A stretch of 13,637 nt of DNA from JAFGMQ01 sp036733345 (GTDB lineage: Bacteria; Desulfobacterota; DSM-4660; Desulfatiglandales; Desulfatiglandaceae). Positions 1 to 7,416 of this stretch are shown piece by piece (position 1 is the first letter of the stretch; each line of letters starts with the position of its first letter). The notes under the pieces are model-generated. The model saw only the letters and a program-made list of their open reading frames with translations, was not told the DNA's origin and searched no databases. The stretch spans positions 1-13,637 of the forward strand of contig DAINAR010000066.1 in assembly GCA_036733345.1 (NCBI GenBank), read 5' to 3'. The translations under genes and the position numbers were made by a program.

Positions 1-2
1 GG

Positions 3-872
3 GATGGAAATGATCTGATCGGAACGGCTCAGTTAACCGGAGGATGCAACTCCTGGGCTGTTGACGGGTTCAACAATACCTGGAGCCTTGATGACTTTGA
101 GGCTGCCCTTGCAAACAATGAAATCTGGTACCATTATTTTGACGGCGCCTTTATGGTTCCCGGCCAGGGACTTTACACAACGGACGTGGTAATTGATTTC
201 TTCACAAAGCATTATCACTTCTTCTTTGCTGACTGGCCGTACTGGAATAGCAGTACACTGTATGCCGCATTCGCGAATGCCAATGACTACTATAATGCCG
301 TGTACGATTACAGAGGTGATAAAGCGGCTAAGGTAGGCACCTGGGGAGCTTACCGCAGTGTTGAAGATCCATGTAATGGTTCGGACATGACCATCAAAGA
401 GTGGTTCGATTACCAGTATGGGAATGGTATAGTAACCGGGTACCCCTATGTGTGGGATATGGAACAAAATCTCCCCACATCCACACCTGAATATACACCT
501 CCTCCAGGATCGCCATGGCATCCGGAACCACCTCCTGTATGCAAGTACATAAAACATGAGGTGAACATAATAAGGGTTGGGGCACCTGCTCCGGTGACCA
601 CCGGATTGATTACCGATGCAAACGGATTCCTGACAAATCCGAAGCCGTGGAATTGGCCTGCAGATTACACCATGGGTCATTTTGCAATGCGCGATATAGC
701 CCTTGGGAATGGCCAGCGTCAGCTAGGACCTATCTATGGAGATGGTGGACCTTATGCCCTGCCGTCAATCGGCGTTGCGATCTTTGATCTCAACTACGAC
801 CTTGCAGGAATGCTGTACAGGTCAATGATGGCTCCATGGCACTACAGGCTTGCCGGAGTAAATGGTGATTAA
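3..872 (+). CDS. Aromatic-rich, probably extracytoplasmic protein of unknown function (5'-truncated)
   Basis: The frame is open from the left edge to a TAA at 870-872, giving 289 visible residues; the N-terminus lies outside the window. An internal ATG at 153 is not the start, because coding-like sequence runs in frame through it. The protein is very rich in Tyr, Trp, Phe, Asn, Asp and Gly and has no hydrophobic segment long enough to span a membrane. A proline-rich stretch at about visible residues 158-179 probably separates two folded parts. Cysteines are at visible positions 15, 124 and 180. This composition fits a secreted or surface-exposed protein, but the signal peptide cannot be seen. 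I do not recognise a family. A strong stem-loop 29 bases after the stop suggests the transcript ends there, so it is probably not co-transcribed with the next gene. Confidence 0.8.
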   Translation, partial: DGNDLIGTAQLTGGCNSWAVDGFNNTWSLDDFEAALANNEIWYHYFDGAFMVPGQGLYTTDVVIDFFTKHYHFFFADWPYWNSSTLYAAFANANDYYNAVYDYRGDKAAKVGTWGAYRSVEDPCNGSDMTIKEWFDYQYGNGIVTGYPYVWDMEQNLPTSTPEYTPPPGSPWHPEPPPVCKYIKHEVNIIRVGAPAPVTTGLITDANGFLTNPKPWNWPADYTMGHFAMRDIALGNGQRQLGPIYGDGGPYALPSIGVAIFDLNYDLAGMLYRSMMAPWHYRLAGVNGD

Positions 873-901
873 ATAATAAATAAACAACTAACCAATTAAC
901 C

Positions 902-936
902 TGAGAAGGCGAGTCATTATATGACTCGCCTTCTCA
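902..936 (+). terminator. Perfect 16-bp stem-loop after the surface-protein gene
   Basis: Arms 902-917 and 921-936 are perfect reverse complements of 16 bases, with a three-base loop TAT. It begins 29 bases after the stop codon. The stem has a GGCGAG/CTCGCC centre and is stable. No clear T-run follows on the plus strand (AATCCCTTCAATG), so it is either a terminator without the classic U-tract or a 3'-end stabilising hairpin. Confidence 0.55.
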
Positions 937-1042
937 ATCCCTTCAATGATCTTTTACTGAAAACATTCCAGTATACCCCAGGTTCTAGCACCATTCGGCC
1001 CTGTTCAGACAGGTGCCGGTAATTTAAAAAGAGATGAACACC

Positions 1043-1495
1043 ATGAAATTAGATGGAAAAAACGATTTTATATCCATACTGCTGTTTCTGCTGGTCTGCG
1101 CGGCAGCAGGCTGTTTCTCCGGGTGTGCTTCCATGAAGAATGCGGGCGACACTGACTCCGCATTAAGGGGACGCGTGGAAAAATTCTGGCAGCACAAAAT
1201 AAAAGGAGAATTTGCTGAATGCTATTTGTTTGAAGACCCTGATTACCGGGAAAAGGTCAGCATGACAAACTATGTCAAAGGCCTTTCGTCGGGAGGTATT
1301 ATATGGTTTGAGGTATCGGTGAAGGATATTTCAATTGAAGGAGATAGTGCAAGGGCATTCATGAATATGAGGTATCTCCCGTTCGGGATGTTCGGTTTAC
1401 CAAAGGAGGGCATAAAACGCGATTTTACTGAATGCTGGAGGCTTGTGAAGGGAGTGTGGTATCATATGAGAGACTGCCCAGAAAAGAAACAGTAA
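1043..1495 (+). CDS. Small predicted lipoprotein, NTF2-like pattern
   Basis: A protein of about 150 residues with a charged N-terminus, a hydrophobic core (FISILLFLLVCAAAGC) and a lipobox-like AAGC at Cys24; a second FSGC lies four residues later. It is therefore predicted to be exported and lipid-anchored. The mature part opens with a helix (LRGRVEKFWQHKIKGEF), then an aromatic segment with FEDPDYR, beta-rich stretches and a closing W-x(n)-WYHM pattern. This order resembles small NTF2-like lipoproteins; that assignment is by pattern only. Two ATGs are possible, 1034 and 1043. I chose 1043 because the purine-rich AAAGAG at 1028-1033 directly abuts 1034 but is nine bases from 1043. The gene stands alone, convergent with the TPR gene 55 bases downstream. 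The ligand or role is unknown. Confidence 0.75.
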   Translation: MKLDGKNDFISILLFLLVCAAAGCFSGCASMKNAGDTDSALRGRVEKFWQHKIKGEFAECYLFEDPDYREKVSMTNYVKGLSSGGIIWFEVSVKDISIEGDSARAFMNMRYLPFGMFGLPKEGIKRDFTECWRLVKGVWYHMRDCPEKKQ

Positions 1496-1550
1496 TACCG
1501 GCTCTGCCTGCGGCGGGGTATCTTATTTGCACCTTCCCGTTTGATAGATG

Positions 1551-3299
1551 TCAGGGCACAGTCCTCCAGGGACTGCCTGGCGCATCTGACCTTTTCAGTG
1601 TATGATCAAGGTTGCGTTTTGCATTTTCATAGTCAGGATTGATTCTCAGCGCCTCTCTGAAATGCCTGACTGCTTCGTCAAATCTTCCCATAATAGCCAG
1701 CGTATTGCCAAGGTTGTTGTGAGCCTTTGCATTGTCTGGATTTATACTTAATGCCTTTAAAAGGTGGTCAAGGGCCTCGGCAGTCTTTCCCTGCCTGGCC
1801 AGGGCGACTCCAAGGTTGTCATGGGCTCCGTCGTGTTCCGGTTCAATCCTGATCGCCTCGGAAAAATGCCAGACTGCCTGCTCCAGCATGTTTCCGGAAT
1901 ATAATGCAACTCCAAGGTTGACATGTGCGTCAGGGTAATGGGGTCTGAGGCGTATGGCTTCGGAATAATGTGCAATGGCACTCTCAAGCTGTCCCTGCTT
2001 TTTCAGTGCAGTTCCAAGGGCATTGTGCGCCAGCCAGTTGTCGGCAGTCACATCAAGGGTGTGGGTAAATAGCGTGATGGTATCTGACCAGCGGCGAACC
2101 TGCAGCCAGGTGCATATAATAAGTGCTGAAAGCACAATAACTGCAGGCAGCGAAAGCATGATCCGATAATTTTTCCTTTTCTGCAGAAGATCAGGGATAA
2201 CCCATGAAATAATAATGAACAGGCCGATGAGGGGTATGTAGGTATAGCGGTCTGCCATGGCCTGCGCCCCCACCTGGATCAGCCCTATCACCGGCAAAAG
2301 TGTGCCGAGGTACCACAGCCACCCCACTGCAAGATAAGGGAGTCTGCGGCCCCACCAGAGCAGGGCAAGAGAGAGAAAGAAAAGAATCAGGCCGGCCCCC
2401 GCAACCTGCCACAGGGGATATTCTCCCGTGTGAGGATAATAAACCGCAAGGTCGGAAGGCCATATCATATTTACCATGTAGGCCAGATAAGAAACAAGGG
2501 CATTGCATACCCGGCTATTCAGGGTGAGCGCCTCAAGGGACGCTACGGATCCGCCTCTATGCTGTGCCAGAAAGGCAATGACAGTGCCTCCCGCCGTGAG
2601 CGCGAAAAGGGGAATCTTTTCCCGGACCAGTTGAAAAATTCCTGATTGACTGATACCGGGACCGGGTCTAGCGGTCCATTGTCCAGGATCCATGCGGCCG
2701 AGGGGCCAGTAGTCCATGAGCAGGAGGACAAAAGGAAGGGTTACGAGCATCTGCTTGGACATGAGACCCAGGGCAAACACAAGGAGTACCATGAGATACC
2801 GGCAAACGCCCTTTTTCTCCACATATAGGATATAGGCCCATATGGTCATGATCCAGAAAAAGGCGCTCAGCACATCCTTTCTTTCCGCTACCCATGCTAC
2901 AGATTCCACATGAAGGGGGTGGAGCGCAAACAGGGCGGCAGCAAATGCGCTTCGCCACAGTGCCCCCGTAGCCCTTGCAAAGGCAAGAAAAAGCATGATG
3001 CTGCTGCCGATGTGAAACAGAAGATTTGTCAGGTGGTGCATGCCGGGGTTCAACCCGAAAAGCTGACAGTCCAGCATATGGGAAAGCCATGTCAATGGAT
3101 GCCAGTTATTGGCGTAAAAAGATGAGAATGCCCATCTTACCCCCTGTTTTGTAATGCCTTTATTAACATGGGGGTTTTCAATGACATACTCATAATCATC
3201 CAGGTGAATAAAATTATTGTCCAGCAACTGCCAGTAAGCGGCAAGGGCTGCCACTGTCAAAAGCAGGCAGATGGAGAGTTTTAAACCATGAGACCTCAT
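1551..3299 (-). CDS. TMTC/PMT-like multi-spanning membrane protein with C-terminal TPRs
   Basis: The protein has 582 residues from the chosen start. Residues about 8-400 are hydrophobic with many membrane spans. The first periplasmic loop carries an acidic pair in HLDDYEYVIENP (D34, D35), followed by NNWHPLTWLSHML and ALHPLHVESVAWVAERKD. These motifs match the TMTC/PMT-like GT-C fold, whose members transfer mannose from a lipid-phosphate donor to proteins. Four 34-residue TPRs occupy residues 421-556, with part of a fifth after them. The TPR region probably faces the periplasm and binds a protein partner or acceptor; this is inferred. The frame could extend upstream to 3413, but those 38 codons lie partly inside a palindromic repeat. 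The ATG at 3299 instead has AGGAG (3315-3311) eleven bases upstream and leads directly into the first membrane span. The sugar and acceptor are unknown. It is divergent from the polysaccharide operon. Confidence 0.85.
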   Translation of the reverse strand: MRSHGLKLSICLLLTVAALAAYWQLLDNNFIHLDDYEYVIENPHVNKGITKQGVRWAFSSFYANNWHPLTWLSHMLDCQLFGLNPGMHHLTNLLFHIGSSIMLFLAFARATGALWRSAFAAALFALHPLHVESVAWVAERKDVLSAFFWIMTIWAYILYVEKKGVCRYLMVLLVFALGLMSKQMLVTLPFVLLLMDYWPLGRMDPGQWTARPGPGISQSGIFQLVREKIPLFALTAGGTVIAFLAQHRGGSVASLEALTLNSRVCNALVSYLAYMVNMIWPSDLAVYYPHTGEYPLWQVAGAGLILFFLSLALLWWGRRLPYLAVGWLWYLGTLLPVIGLIQVGAQAMADRYTYIPLIGLFIIISWVIPDLLQKRKNYRIMLSLPAVIVLSALIICTWLQVRRWSDTITLFTHTLDVTADNWLAHNALGTALKKQGQLESAIAHYSEAIRLRPHYPDAHVNLGVALYSGNMLEQAVWHFSEAIRIEPEHDGAHDNLGVALARQGKTAEALDHLLKALSINPDNAKAHNNLGNTLAIMGRFDEAVRHFREALRINPDYENAKRNLDHTLKRSDAPGSPWRTVP

Positions 3300-3347
3300 A
3301 ATAACATCAACTCCTGATATATTACTCCGGCGATTAAAAACATCAAT

Positions 3348-3472
3348 CGTCATGCCGGACTTGATAAGCCTGCCCCGGACCACGATCCGGGGGCATCCAG
3401 TCTTTTCAGCCACTTATGAAACCTCTGGACCCCGGTTGCAATTTATCAGCCTTTGGCTGGCCGGGGTGACGA
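3348..3472. repeat. MITE/REP-like palindromic intergenic element
   Basis: The element is bounded by terminal inverted repeats TCGTCATGCCGG (3348-3359) and CCGGGGTGACGA (3461-3472), which pair at 10 of 12 positions. Each half contains further pairing: CCCCGGA at 3373-3379 with TCCGGGG at 3386-3392, and ACCCCGG at 3429-3435 with CCGGGGT at 3461-3467. The two-armed layout, with a central CAGTCTTTTCAG-type segment, resembles short palindromic repeats scattered between genes in many proteobacterial genomes. It encodes nothing and could be mobilised in trans by a REP-associated transposase. Only one copy is visible in this window. Confidence 0.65.
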
Positions 3473-3525
3473 CTTTTTACGAGAACACTAAATTTTATCA
3501 TCAAAATACCTAAAAAACTTTAAAA

Positions 3526-3554
3526 ATGTTAGGGAAAAGGCATCTGCCTGTCAA
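3526..3554 (-). promoter_or_regulatory. Possible sigma-70 promoter for the TPR gene
   Basis: On the minus strand a perfect -35 hexamer TTGACA (3554-3549) is followed after 17 bases by TAACAT (3531-3526), a 4-of-6 match to TATAAT. Transcription would start near 3519, leaving a leader of about 220 bases that contains the palindromic repeat. The hexamers are seen directly; promoter function is inferred. Confidence 0.35.
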
Positions 3555-3621
3555 GGTTATTTACTGGATACCATGAACAGCTGATCATCTGCTCAACCTC
3601 TTAAAGCGTTTTTTATGTAAA

Positions 3622-5181
3622 ATGAAAGCCGACCCAGTCCATTTTGAAAGGCCTTCTGATGTCGCAAAAGCCGCCCTGCTGGCCTCCGCATTTGCTGTCG
3701 TTTATTTCTGGCTTCAGGGGGATATCCTTGTAAACCTGGCTGACGAAGGTTTCCTCTGGTACGGTACAGTGCGAACTGCCCTTGGAGAGGTACCGCTGCG
3801 GGACTTCCAGTCCTATGATCCAGGCCGGTATTTCTGGTCGGCTGCCTGGTCTGAGGTATTCGGGAACGGGATCATCGGACTCAGGAAATCCGTTGCCATA
3901 TTTCAGATTGTCGGGATTACTGCAGGCCTCCTGGCCCTGCGCCGTGCAATAAGGTCCTGGTTGATGCTGGCGGTTGCGGGGGTATTGCTGGTTATCTGGA
4001 TGGAACCGAATTACAAGATTTTTGATCACTGCCTTGCATTAACAGGTGTATATTTTGCAGTTATCCTGATAGAAAAGCCTTCCCCCGGAAGGCTTTTCGC
4101 AGCCGGCGTATTTATCGGGGCGGCGGCGATTTTCGGTCGAAATCACGGCTTGTACGGTTTTGTTTCATTCCTGTTTATCATTTTGATCATTTGGGGCAGG
4201 ATTGACAGAACCCACCCTGCAAGGCGAATAATGATCTGGGGGGCAGGGATAGCTGTCGGGTATTCCCCAATGCTGATTATCTCAATCCTGGCTCCCGGCT
4301 TTTTCGAAAGTTTTGTTAAGAGTATCCTGTTTCACTTCAAGGTCCGGAGCACCAACTTCTTCCTGCCCATTCCCTGGCCCTGGAGGGTTGATTTCGGGCA
4401 AAAAAGTATCATGGATATTGCGCAGGGGATATCAACAGGTACGCTGTTTTTCATAATTCCGGTTTTTTATGTTTCTGCGGGGGCTTATTTGCTCCGCTGC
4501 AGCAGGGATGACCTTAAACGCAAGGCCCTGCTGGTCGCATCAGTCTTTACAGGCGCTCTATATATGCACTATGCCTTTTCGCGAGCAGACCTTGCTCATC
4601 TTGCCCTTGGAATACCGCCTTTTCTGATCGGGGCGCTGTCACTGCCATTTTTATTCAAGGGCAAAATTAAAAAGACAATTGCCGGTATTTTTCTGGGGTG
4701 TGTTTTCATAATGTCATTTTTTTCAGCAGTAACGGCAAGCCCCTGGTATGTGAAGGCTAATTCACCAGGGGGAGTTTTTGTAAAAGAGGACATCCATGGT
4801 GAAGAGCTTTGGGTATACAGGTACATTGCCCGTTCAATAAGGTGTGTAACAGAGATAAACAGGCAAAAGGTGCCTCCAGACGAAGGGTTTCTTCTTATCC
4901 CTCACTGGCCGGGGGTTTATCCAGTACTGGAAAGAAGGTCTCCTTTGTGGGATATATATTTACTGTTCAGGGAAACAGAGAAGAGACAGAATCAAATGAT
5001 TAAGGAGTTAAAGGAAAAAAACGTCAACTGGGTAATTTTAGGGGATATTGCGCTTGACGGAAGGAATGATTTTCGTTTTCGAAATACGCATGCCCTTGTC
5101 TGGCGTCATCTTATGGATGAGTTTGAAAATATCGAGAGCGACTGTCTTCCGCGCAATTATCAATTGCTGAGGAGAAAATAG
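3622..5181 (+). CDS. GT-C-like multi-spanning glycosyltransferase (ArnT/PMT-like), putative
   Basis: The protein has 519 residues and many hydrophobic spans from about residue 16 to 380, followed by a soluble C-terminal part of about 130 residues. The first extracytoplasmic loop reads LVNLADEGFLWYG, with an acidic pair at D41-E42, and then LRDFQSYDPGRYFW. This arrangement is typical of GT-C enzymes of the ArnT/GT39 type, which use polyprenyl-phosphate sugars on the periplasmic face. The match is to general architecture; the donor and acceptor cannot be read. The start at 3622 has no clear Shine-Dalgarno sequence. It is the first gene of the plus-strand run and its stop is three bases before the next start. 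The AGGAGA near its end (5170-5175) serves that next gene, so the two are probably translated together. A perfect 12-bp hairpin lies inside it at 4072-4098. Confidence 0.75.
   Translation: MKADPVHFERPSDVAKAALLASAFAVVYFWLQGDILVNLADEGFLWYGTVRTALGEVPLRDFQSYDPGRYFWSAAWSEVFGNGIIGLRKSVAIFQIVGITAGLLALRRAIRSWLMLAVAGVLLVIWMEPNYKIFDHCLALTGVYFAVILIEKPSPGRLFAAGVFIGAAAIFGRNHGLYGFVSFLFIILIIWGRIDRTHPARRIMIWGAGIAVGYSPMLIISILAPGFFESFVKSILFHFKVRSTNFFLPIPWPWRVDFGQKSIMDIAQGISTGTLFFIIPVFYVSAGAYLLRCSRDDLKRKALLVASVFTGALYMHYAFSRADLAHLALGIPPFLIGALSLPFLFKGKIKKTIAGIFLGCVFIMSFFSAVTASPWYVKANSPGGVFVKEDIHGEELWVYRYIARSIRCVTEINRQKVPPDEGFLLIPHWPGVYPVLERRSPLWDIYLLFRETEKRQNQMIKELKEKNVNWVILGDIALDGRNDFRFRNTHALVWRHLMDEFENIESDCLPRNYQLLRRK
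4072..4098 (+). repeat. Intragenic perfect 12-bp stem-loop
   Basis: GAAAAGCCTTCC (4072-4083) and GGAAGGCTTTTC (4087-4098) are exact reverse complements separated by the loop CCC. The stem lies in the coding sequence and specifies EKPSPGRLF in a short loop between membrane spans. No T-run follows, so a terminator is unlikely; a transcript structure is possible. Confidence 0.5.
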
Positions 5182-5184
5182 TTA

Positions 5185-7416
5185 ATGGCTGCAATGGGCT
5201 GCCGCGGTGCATTTGTTTTCCTTCTCCTGGTGCAGTTTTTATATTTTGGGGGGGTATTTATTCGCGGCAAAGTCATATTCCCTCATAACAACGATATTGA
5301 GCTCGGGGTTCGCGCCGAAGAAGACGGAAATGTGAGCAACAGAAAGTTTTCCGATCAGAGCAGTGTATATATCCCGGAGATCAACCAGCATTTGAACGGC
5401 AACCATGCCGGCTGGATATCAACATGGAATCCGTATGTTCAGCTTGGCCGCCCCACCGGTCAGTTTTCAGGGTTGGGCAAGGCCTGGATCGTATCACATT
5501 TACTGTCTTTTTTTACCAGCAATCCTTTTGTGTTTTATACGGTGCTGACAGTCTTAACCGTATATTTTACCGGGATATTTTTTTTCCTTTTTTTAAGAAG
5601 CCTCGGCCTTCACCCGCTTGCATGCGCCACTGCTGCAGCAGGCCTGTCAACAGGAGCCTATGTATCCTACTGGCTGACCTTTGCAATATTTCTTTCAACG
5701 ATCTGCTGGACAGTTTGTCTGCTCTGGCTTATTGAGGGATTTGTCGCCCGTAGATCATATGCCAGGGCACTTGGGATATCCTTTGCAGCATACAGCCTGC
5801 TGATGACGGGATACCCCCAATTCATAATATTGAATATATACCTGCTCGCAGGGTTCGCCGTGATACGCCTGTGGGGGTCAGGGAGAAGCCGGCCGGAAAA
5901 GTTTTTTGACGGGATTTGGCTGGCCGCATCCGCTGTGTCCGGTCTGGCAATGGCATCGCCCGTAATTTCTGATCTGGCAGTGGCTGCGTTGAATTCAGCG
6001 AGACTGAGTGCATCCGATGCATTTTTTGCCGGTATACTGCCCGGGACAGAAAGTGCCATGGATTTTTTTATTTATGCCGGCCAGATCTTTGATGCCTTCT
6101 GGGCTGGAAATCCTGTAAGGCCTGATTATCCTTTTGTATTCAACGGGATAAGTTTTACGCCCCTGTATTTCGGCCTTTTGCTGATGTCATTTGCGATCAG
6201 GCGATGGAGGATTTTACTGGCGTGGCAGCTGTTTATTTTTTTCTGCCTGTTATTAACCGTCTGGCCTGCCGCTTATCTTTTTGCGGTGAGGCATATGGGT
6301 TTTCATCTGTCACCAATGCATATCCTCGGCGGGGCTCTAATCCCGGGATTTGTGTTGTGCGGATATGCTCTTAATGATATCCTGAAAAACCGAATCAGCA
6401 GAAAACTTTCGTCATTACTGTTCGCGGCATTGCTGCTTGTAATGTCAGCAGTCTGGTACAGCCAGTATGAAAAAGTACACGCAGGGTATATAATTGCAGG
6501 CTGCTGCATGCTTTTCGGAATATTCCTTTTTACCATAAGACCCCTGCCTGTGTTTCTTCCGGTTATGGTAGTGTGCTCAGTCATGTTATACGGCCACAGC
6601 ATGATGCTGCTGCGCCCTCTGGAAGTGATCCATACAGGATCTCCCATTGTGGAAAAACTGGAAGCAGAACTGAAGGGTGTTTACAGATACGCAAAGGTTG
6701 GCAATGTAAACGTACTTCCCCCTAACCAGGAGTCCCTGTTTATGATTAAGAGCATCTTCTCTTACGATTCACTTTCATCAGTGAACTATCAGAAACTGGT
6801 CCTGAAATTAAGTGATGCCGGCACGTCAGCATACGGTCGGCATTTTAAGACCATAGATAATGATTCAAAACTGGGTGAAGAGGCTTTGAGTTTTACAGGA
6901 GTGAGTTGTGTGCTCTCCCGGGAAAACCTTGATAACAACTTATTCAAAAAGACTGGTGTGATTAACGGGATCAGCTTTTATAAAAAAGATCCTCTGCCGG
7001 TTTTAGAGGCACAGATAGTTGACTACACAATTGGAAAATCTGATCAGGATGTTGATCTGTGCGGTTTTCTCAATAACTGTGAGCGGTTGAAAATAAATCA
7101 AATTGTCTCTTTCGACGATTTAAAGCATTTCAGGGTTTCAGCCTGTCCTGAGAAAACAGTGCTGTTTTTGAGCCAGCAGTATCATCCTCAATGGAAGGCC
7201 CGTGCAAAAAAGAAGAATCTTGATACAGTAAGAATCAACGGGTTTTACCAGGGGGTTATTCTGCCCCCACAAACAGATGAGGTAATCCTTGAATTCAGGC
7301 CGATGGTCCTCTTTTCCTGGATACCGCAATTACTTTATCTGCTCCTGGGGTCAGGGCTTTTGTGCAGGTACCTGATAAAAAGGGCAGGGGATACCGGCAG
7401 GGGCAAAAAGATATGA
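5185..7416 (+). CDS. YfhO-like large membrane protein, putative glycosyltransferase
   Basis: The protein has 743 residues. A hydrophobic first span (GAFVFLLLVQFLYFGGVFI) is followed by a loop with FSDQSSVYIPEI and ISTWNPYVQLGRP. About a dozen further spans follow, then a soluble region of roughly 200 residues, and a last span near the C-terminus (FSWIPQLLYLLLG). The end of the soluble region, HPQWKARAKKKNLDTVRING then FYQGVILPPQTDEVILEFRP, matches the conserved ending of YfhO-family proteins. YfhO in Gram-positive bacteria is linked to glycosylation of lipoteichoic acid, so a periplasmic sugar-transfer role is reasonable but inferred. The start at 5185 has AGGAGA nine bases upstream, inside the end of the previous gene. 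Its stop overlaps the wzm start (ATGA at 7413-7416). Tight coupling to both neighbours suggests a role in modifying the exported glycan. Confidence 0.8.
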   Translation: MAAMGCRGAFVFLLLVQFLYFGGVFIRGKVIFPHNNDIELGVRAEEDGNVSNRKFSDQSSVYIPEINQHLNGNHAGWISTWNPYVQLGRPTGQFSGLGKAWIVSHLLSFFTSNPFVFYTVLTVLTVYFTGIFFFLFLRSLGLHPLACATAAAGLSTGAYVSYWLTFAIFLSTICWTVCLLWLIEGFVARRSYARALGISFAAYSLLMTGYPQFIILNIYLLAGFAVIRLWGSGRSRPEKFFDGIWLAASAVSGLAMASPVISDLAVAALNSARLSASDAFFAGILPGTESAMDFFIYAGQIFDAFWAGNPVRPDYPFVFNGISFTPLYFGLLLMSFAIRRWRILLAWQLFIFFCLLLTVWPAAYLFAVRHMGFHLSPMHILGGALIPGFVLCGYALNDILKNRISRKLSSLLFAALLLVMSAVWYSQYEKVHAGYIIAGCCMLFGIFLFTIRPLPVFLPVMVVCSVMLYGHSMMLLRPLEVIHTGSPIVEKLEAELKGVYRYAKVGNVNVLPPNQESLFMIKSIFSYDSLSSVNYQKLVLKLSDAGTSAYGRHFKTIDNDSKLGEEALSFTGVSCVLSRENLDNNLFKKTGVINGISFYKKDPLPVLEAQIVDYTIGKSDQDVDLCGFLNNCERLKINQIVSFDDLKHFRVSACPEKTVLFLSQQYHPQWKARAKKKNLDTVRINGFYQGVILPPQTDEVILEFRPMVLFSWIPQLLYLLLGSGLLCRYLIKRAGDTGRGKKI

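Larger units (their letters stand above)
3300..3621. other. Divergent intergenic region
   Basis: These 322 bases separate the TPR gene from the plus-strand glycan operon. They hold an inverted-repeat element (3348-3472), an AT-rich stretch (about 3473-3535) and a possible minus-strand promoter. I saw no convincing plus-strand sigma-70 promoter and no strong ribosome binding site just before 3622. No gene is supported here; the reading frame that crosses 3300-3413 is better explained as chance read-through of the repeat. Confidence 0.6.

Noticed and set aside
33..680. Long minus-strand reading frame opposite the first gene
   Set aside because: It is antisense to a plus-strand frame that is open from the window edge and protein-like in composition; the minus-strand translation is rich in Cys, Arg and Ile with no recognisable pattern.
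1496..1550. Possible bidirectional terminator between the convergent genes
   Set aside because: Only short interrupted pairing (for example TACC with GGTA) is visible and there is no T-run on either strand.
1632..2039. Regularly spaced similar segments that could be read as a CRISPR-like or tandem DNA repeat
   Set aside because: The periodicity is about 102 bases and corresponds to the four 34-residue TPRs on the minus strand; the DNA copies are diverged and coding.
2668..3090. Overlapping minus-strand reading frame within the TPR gene
   Set aside because: It is a shadow frame of a clearly coding gene, with low-complexity Pro/Cys/Arg composition.
3300..3413. N-terminal extension of the TPR protein to an ATG at 3413
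   Set aside because: The extra 38 codons run through an inverted-repeat element and have no family resemblance, while ATG 3299 has an AGGAG and leads directly into the first membrane span.
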